From the NCBI GenBank assembly GCA_009842205.1, contig VYFX01000011.1:124001-188000 (forward strand): DNA of 64,000 nucleotides. Direction: 5' to 3'. Origin of the DNA: Paracoccaceae bacterium (GTDB lineage: Bacteria > Pseudomonadota > Alphaproteobacteria > Rhodobacterales > Rhodobacteraceae). Within the stretch, counting starts at the first letter, position 1; the number at the start of each line of letters is the position of its first letter. Made by a program: the position numbers and the translations under genes. Under the pieces are notes generated by a model. It was not told the origin of the DNA. It saw only the letters and a program-made list of their open reading frames with translations, and searched no databases. This document shows positions 60,960 to 64,000 of this stretch, piece after piece.

Positions 60960-61751
60960 ATGGGGCACGGAGACCGACAAAAGGAAGATTTCCCCTGGTG
61001 GTTAGTCATCACCGGGGGAGTTGGCATTTTTGCCTTCTTTCAGATACTCTCTAACGAGATTTATACCAAGGTACTGACTGCTCTATCTACCGGGATATAC
61101 ATCACCATTTTCGTGACCCTGGTGGCCTTTTTCATGGCCTCGGTCATCGGTTTGCTTTTGGCCTTGGCGAGTTTATCCAAATATCTTTTACTCAGGCAAT
61201 TTGCGAGGCTTTATATAGAGGTAGTCAGAGGGGTACCGATTTTGGTCTTGCTGCTTTATGTGGCCTTTGTATTTGCCCCTGCCCTGGTGTTGGGCTGGAA
61301 CCATATTGCGGAGTTTTTGGGCCTGGAACCTGCAAGAACCAGAGACTTTTCGTTATTGTGGAGGGCAATTCTAGCACTTACCATTGGTTATTCAGCCTTT
61401 ATAGCAGAAGTATTCAGGGCAGGCCTGTTGTCAGTTCCCCAGGGTCAGATTGAAGCCTCGCTTTCGCTGGGTCTCAATTCCTGGCAACGCTTCAGGCTTA
61501 TTGTTTTCCCTCAGGCGATAAAAACAATACTGCCTCCTCTGGGTAATGATTTTGTTGCCATGGTCAAGGACAGTTCACTTGTTTCTGTTTTAGGGGTTTT
61601 GGATATAACCCAACTTGGCAAGGTTACGGCAGCTGGCAACTTTCGATACTTTGAAACCTATAATGTTGTGGCTTTGATATACCTCGTGATGACCATTTCC
61701 TTGTCATTGATGTTGAGAAAGCTGGAAAATCATCTAAGACAAAAGCCTTAA
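60960..61751 (+). CDS. Amino-acid ABC transporter permease (HisM/GlnP type)
   Basis: A 263-residue inner-membrane protein with five or six hydrophobic segments. The opening LSTGIYITIFVTLVAFFMASVIG and LYIEVVRGVPILVLLLY are typical, and the ATPase-contact EAA loop is VPQGQIEASLSLGLNSWQRFRLIVFPQA. It needs an ATPase supplied from elsewhere. The stop TAA overlaps the stop of the convergent oxidoreductase gene in a shared TTAA. Confidence 0.92.
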   Translation: MGHGDRQKEDFPWWLVITGGVGIFAFFQILSNEIYTKVLTALSTGIYITIFVTLVAFFMASVIGLLLALASLSKYLLLRQFARLYIEVVRGVPILVLLLYVAFVFAPALVLGWNHIAEFLGLEPARTRDFSLLWRAILALTIGYSAFIAEVFRAGLLSVPQGQIEASLSLGLNSWQRFRLIVFPQAIKTILPPLGNDFVAMVKDSSLVSVLGVLDITQLGKVTAAGNFRYFETYNVVALIYLVMTISLSLMLRKLENHLRQKP

Positions 61752-63061
61752 AGACCAATCAAGCGGTCCTGCTTCGCACGAAGTTTGGCGATATAACTAT
61801 CCTGAACATAATCCACATTGTATGTCGTGATTAATGACCCTTTTCTGATGTGTTGCTTGACCATGGCCTTTTCCAGCAAACCACAAGGTACGGCTTTTTC
61901 AAGTCTGGCTTCATCAGCCCTGTAGGTAACGGCGCGATAGTCGTATTCACCGATTTGACCTAGTATTTCACCTGGATTGAGGTCTTTTTTGGCAACGGCA
62001 CACACTTCAGCACTTGGAACAGGGTTGGGAACCATGTCTGCCTTGTTGTAAAGTACAGCTCTGGCACAGGTAAGCGGGACCTCAAGGGACGTTAAATGAA
62101 AAGGTCTTAGCAGGGAGAAATAAGGACCCTCTCCCATTTTGAGATCACTCATCCGTTCATGAATACGAGGATGTTCGGCCTCAATTATGACAAAAACACC
62201 TGGTGCAATTCCCTTTCCTACCGAAAAGTCCACTCGTCCTGGAGCTGACAATACCCCTCCATGCTCCTTGGGAATCAAGACCTTGGCCAACTCATGAGGT
62301 CCCACGTTCGGTCCATGCATTCCAGGGATATCCGGAACAAGTCCTGTGGCGTTGGCAATCGCAGCCATTTCAACCATGGTTTTTGACCCTTCGACGAACT
62401 CCACCAACATGCGCGGGTTCATGTTTCTGGCCAAAGCTTCTTCCTGGTAATCATCAGGAATGGCATCAAAACGCAGGGGATTGTTTTTACCCTTGCCTGC
62501 AGCTACTACCTTATGGCCCATGGCTGTTACAAACTCAATGAGTTCCATACAAGCCGAGGGTTCATCTCCCGCACCCAGTGAATAGATTACGCCATGATCA
62601 TCAGCGAGTTTCTTCAAAATCGGTCCAATGGTAACATCAGCCTCGACATTCATCATGACCAGATGCTTGCCCTCTTGTATTGACTTTACACCAAACTCGG
62701 CTCCAACATTGGGAATTCCAGTTGCCTCAATGATGACATCCACCATATCACTCTGGATTATATTCAGGGGATCTTCGGTAATGGCAACCGAACCATTTTC
62801 GATAATCCGGTTGATTTCGGACGCAGAAGTGGCAATTTTGCTGGGTACTTCGGAATTATAGGCATAGTTCAATGCTGCCACACCGGCCCTTGTTTTGTGA
62901 TCCGCTATGGCAACCACCGACACCCCATCCATGTGTGCGGTACGAACAACAATATCCGTACCCATTTCACCACAACCAATCAATCCTATCCTGACTGGGT
63001 TGTTTTCTTCCTGGCGTACTCTCAGATCCCTTGCCAGACCTGTCAAAGAAACATTAGTCAA
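61748..63061 (-). CDS. SAF-domain NAD(P)-dependent oxidoreductase, homoserine-dehydrogenase-like
   Basis: A 437-residue protein with an N-terminal Rossmann domain (RIGLIGCGEMGTDIVVRTA, residues about 23-40; then VVAIADHKT) and a middle homoserine-dehydrogenase-like part containing GKHLVMMNVEADVTIGP and SLGAGDEPSACMELIEF. A C-terminal SAF domain (about 345-420; KKDLNPGEILGQIG and QHIRKGSLITTYNVD) resembles antifreeze/sugar-acid-binding folds. Family members are annotated as NAD(P)H-dependent oxidoreductases near sugar-acid or TRAP genes; the reaction is uncertain. The upstream gene on the same strand is an E2-like protein, 300 bases away. Confidence 0.8.
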   Translation of the reverse strand: MTNVSLTGLARDLRVRQEENNPVRIGLIGCGEMGTDIVVRTAHMDGVSVVAIADHKTRAGVAALNYAYNSEVPSKIATSASEINRIIENGSVAITEDPLNIIQSDMVDVIIEATGIPNVGAEFGVKSIQEGKHLVMMNVEADVTIGPILKKLADDHGVIYSLGAGDEPSACMELIEFVTAMGHKVVAAGKGKNNPLRFDAIPDDYQEEALARNMNPRMLVEFVEGSKTMVEMAAIANATGLVPDIPGMHGPNVGPHELAKVLIPKEHGGVLSAPGRVDFSVGKGIAPGVFVIIEAEHPRIHERMSDLKMGEGPYFSLLRPFHLTSLEVPLTCARAVLYNKADMVPNPVPSAEVCAVAKKDLNPGEILGQIGEYDYRAVTYRADEARLEKAVPCGLLEKAMVKQHIRKGSLITTYNVDYVQDSYIAKLRAKQDRLIGL

Positions 63062-63361
63062 TTGTAAAAATCCCTACTCCAGTTAATGAATATGGCCTGT
63101 CTAATTCAGACCGCATATAATCAATGCAATGTCGACCTGATAACAAATTACATTGTTTTGTAACTTCTATCAAATTATTTTGAAATTCAACATCCTGTTA
63201 ATTGTGAATCAAATATCATCGAAAGTTGATAAATGTTTCAATCAAAGATACCAAGTGGCGTCAAAATCGCTTACCATAGGAGGAAAATGTAAGTTGCTCT
63301 TTTTTGCAGTATTTGAGGTCGCACTCAAATCATATTTTCGAGTCATCGCATAAAGCACTTC
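63062..63361. other. AT-rich gap upstream of the SAF oxidoreductase
   Basis: Three hundred bases without a convincing gene; short frames lack ribosome sites. AT-rich stretches around 63150-63230 may hold the oxidoreductase promoter. No terminator-like hairpin was recognised. Confidence 0.4.
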
Positions 63362-64000
63362 TCAAAGCAAATACATCAGGGGTTCTTCCAACCTGTTGAT
63401 AAAACCTTCCATGCAATTGACCAGCTGAAGTTGATCCAAAGAACCTTGAGGTGATATCAGCATAACTTCGATACTGTCTCCCTTCACTCCGATGGTAAAG
63501 GTAGGTACCAATGCAGGACCGCTCTTCAGGCTTGAAAATCTTGAGTGGGTGAGATCGGTGATAATCAGATCTGGCAGTCTCGCTTCATCGGTCTGGACAA
63601 TTTTACTCAGACTGGCAAATTCGGGTACAGTGTAGGAAATAGTTGTCTCGGATATGGTATCCACCTGTACCACAACATCCCTTGCCCCAAGCACTTCCTG
63701 ATATGACCGGGCGGCAAAGGCGGCCATTGCTACCGTAATCGGCAAATCTGCCCTGTTATCTATCAATTCACCAAAGTTCCGGAATGCCGTACCATCCACT
63801 TCAGCACGAACATATATTTCTATGCCCGGTGCATGAGCAGATGGCATGGATTCAAACTCCTTGAGATCCGAAACATGATAAGGTTGTGGTAGACCCAACT
63901 GGACAAGATAACCCAGATCAAAACCACGTTCCCAGGCCAGTTGCTTTGCCTTTGGAGATGCTAAAATCTTGCCATGCATATTGTACTTGTCGACGATAGG
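63362..64000 (-). CDS. E2-like acyltransferase fragment lacking the catalytic His, partial
   Basis: The frame is open to the window edge (reading PIVDKYN before the ATG at 63979), so the N-terminus is probably outside. Residues from ILASPKAKQLAWERGFDLGYL form a peripheral-subunit-binding domain as in 2-oxoacid dehydrogenase E2. After a linker comes a catalytic-like domain (YVRAEVDGTAFRNFGELIDNR, then TFTIGVKGDSIEVML). Where E2 proteins have HRxxDG near the C-terminus, this one has PQGSLDQLQLVNCMEGF, lacking the active His and the Asp-Gly pair. It is therefore probably not an acyltransferase but may still be structural. It lies upstream of the SAF oxidoreductase on the same strand. Confidence 0.7.
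   Translation of the reverse strand, partial: PIVDKYNMHGKILASPKAKQLAWERGFDLGYLVQLGLPQPYHVSDLKEFESMPSAHAPGIEIYVRAEVDGTAFRNFGELIDNRADLPITVAMAAFAARSYQEVLGARDVVVQVDTISETTISYTVPEFASLSKIVQTDEARLPDLIITDLTHSRFSSLKSGPALVPTFTIGVKGDSIEVMLISPQGSLDQLQLVNCMEGFINRLEEPLMYLL

Noticed and set aside
1-64000. CRISPR arrays, rRNA and tRNA genes
   Set aside because: No regularly spaced direct repeats and no recognisable rRNA or tRNA sequence were seen by eye.

Overview
The window is a stretch of chromosome from an alphaproteobacterium, probably a marine or aquatic heterotroph. It is fairly AT-rich by eye and I cannot name the genus. The assignment rests on gene order: pdxJ-acpS-lepB-rnc-era-recO; serB facing serC-serA; tlpA facing argH-lptM-lysA; and lspA, a DUF3035 (BamF-type) lipoprotein and two M16 peptidases in a row. 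An ATM1-type exporter, a TRAP transporter, a DUF4212/solute symporter pair and PutA fit a heterotroph feeding on amino acids, organic acids and sugar-like compounds. I saw no rRNA, tRNA or CRISPR array.

Layout. 1-4563: pyridoxal, lipid, signal peptidase and RNA-processing operon with one inserted methyltransferase. 5266-6947: umuDC translesion polymerase. 7337-14895: ROK-regulated catabolic operon with an ABC importer of the ribose type, M20 hydrolase, YhfX-like PLP protein and a SIS-domain sugar-phosphate protein; the substrate is unknown. 15084-20039: serine synthesis and ArgE. 20136-25398: exporter, YggT protein, symporter pair and an unknown protein. 25437-27696: class III aminotransferase plus small-molecule kinase. 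28078-32115: four genes that look like IcmP/TrbA, PilM, prepilin peptidase and PilV of type IVB secretion / IncI1 thin-pilus systems. 32132-35957: lytic transglycosylase, TPP enzyme and orphan DNA methyltransferase. 36200-37808: AbiE toxin-antitoxin pair. 37983-49597: MBL protein, TRAP transporter, PutA, FAH-family enzyme, LysA, LptM and ArgH. 49629-53366: TlpA, an orphan HigA-like protein and a transposon. 53568-64000: heparinase-like protein, LspA, BamF-like lipoprotein, M16 pair, secreted nuclease, amino-acid ABC transporter, SAF-domain oxidoreductase and a partial E2-like protein.

The main discovery candidate is the transposon at 50792-53358. It has 24-bp terminal inverted repeats with one mismatch and a perfect 8-bp target duplication (TTAATTTT). 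An IS1595/ISXO2-type transposase is joined by ATGA overlaps to a DNA methyltransferase and then a probable PD-(D/E)XK nuclease whose stop codon abuts the right repeat. It reads as a complete restriction-modification module carried by a very compact transposable element. Second is the 28-32 kb locus, a pilus/secretion mini-cluster ending in a prepilin-like adhesin with several calcium-binding-type Asp repeats. Third is the YhfX-containing operon at 7.3-14.9 kb. Three separate importer operons also carry a hairpin between the binding-protein gene and the permease gene, suggesting a common way of setting their expression ratio.
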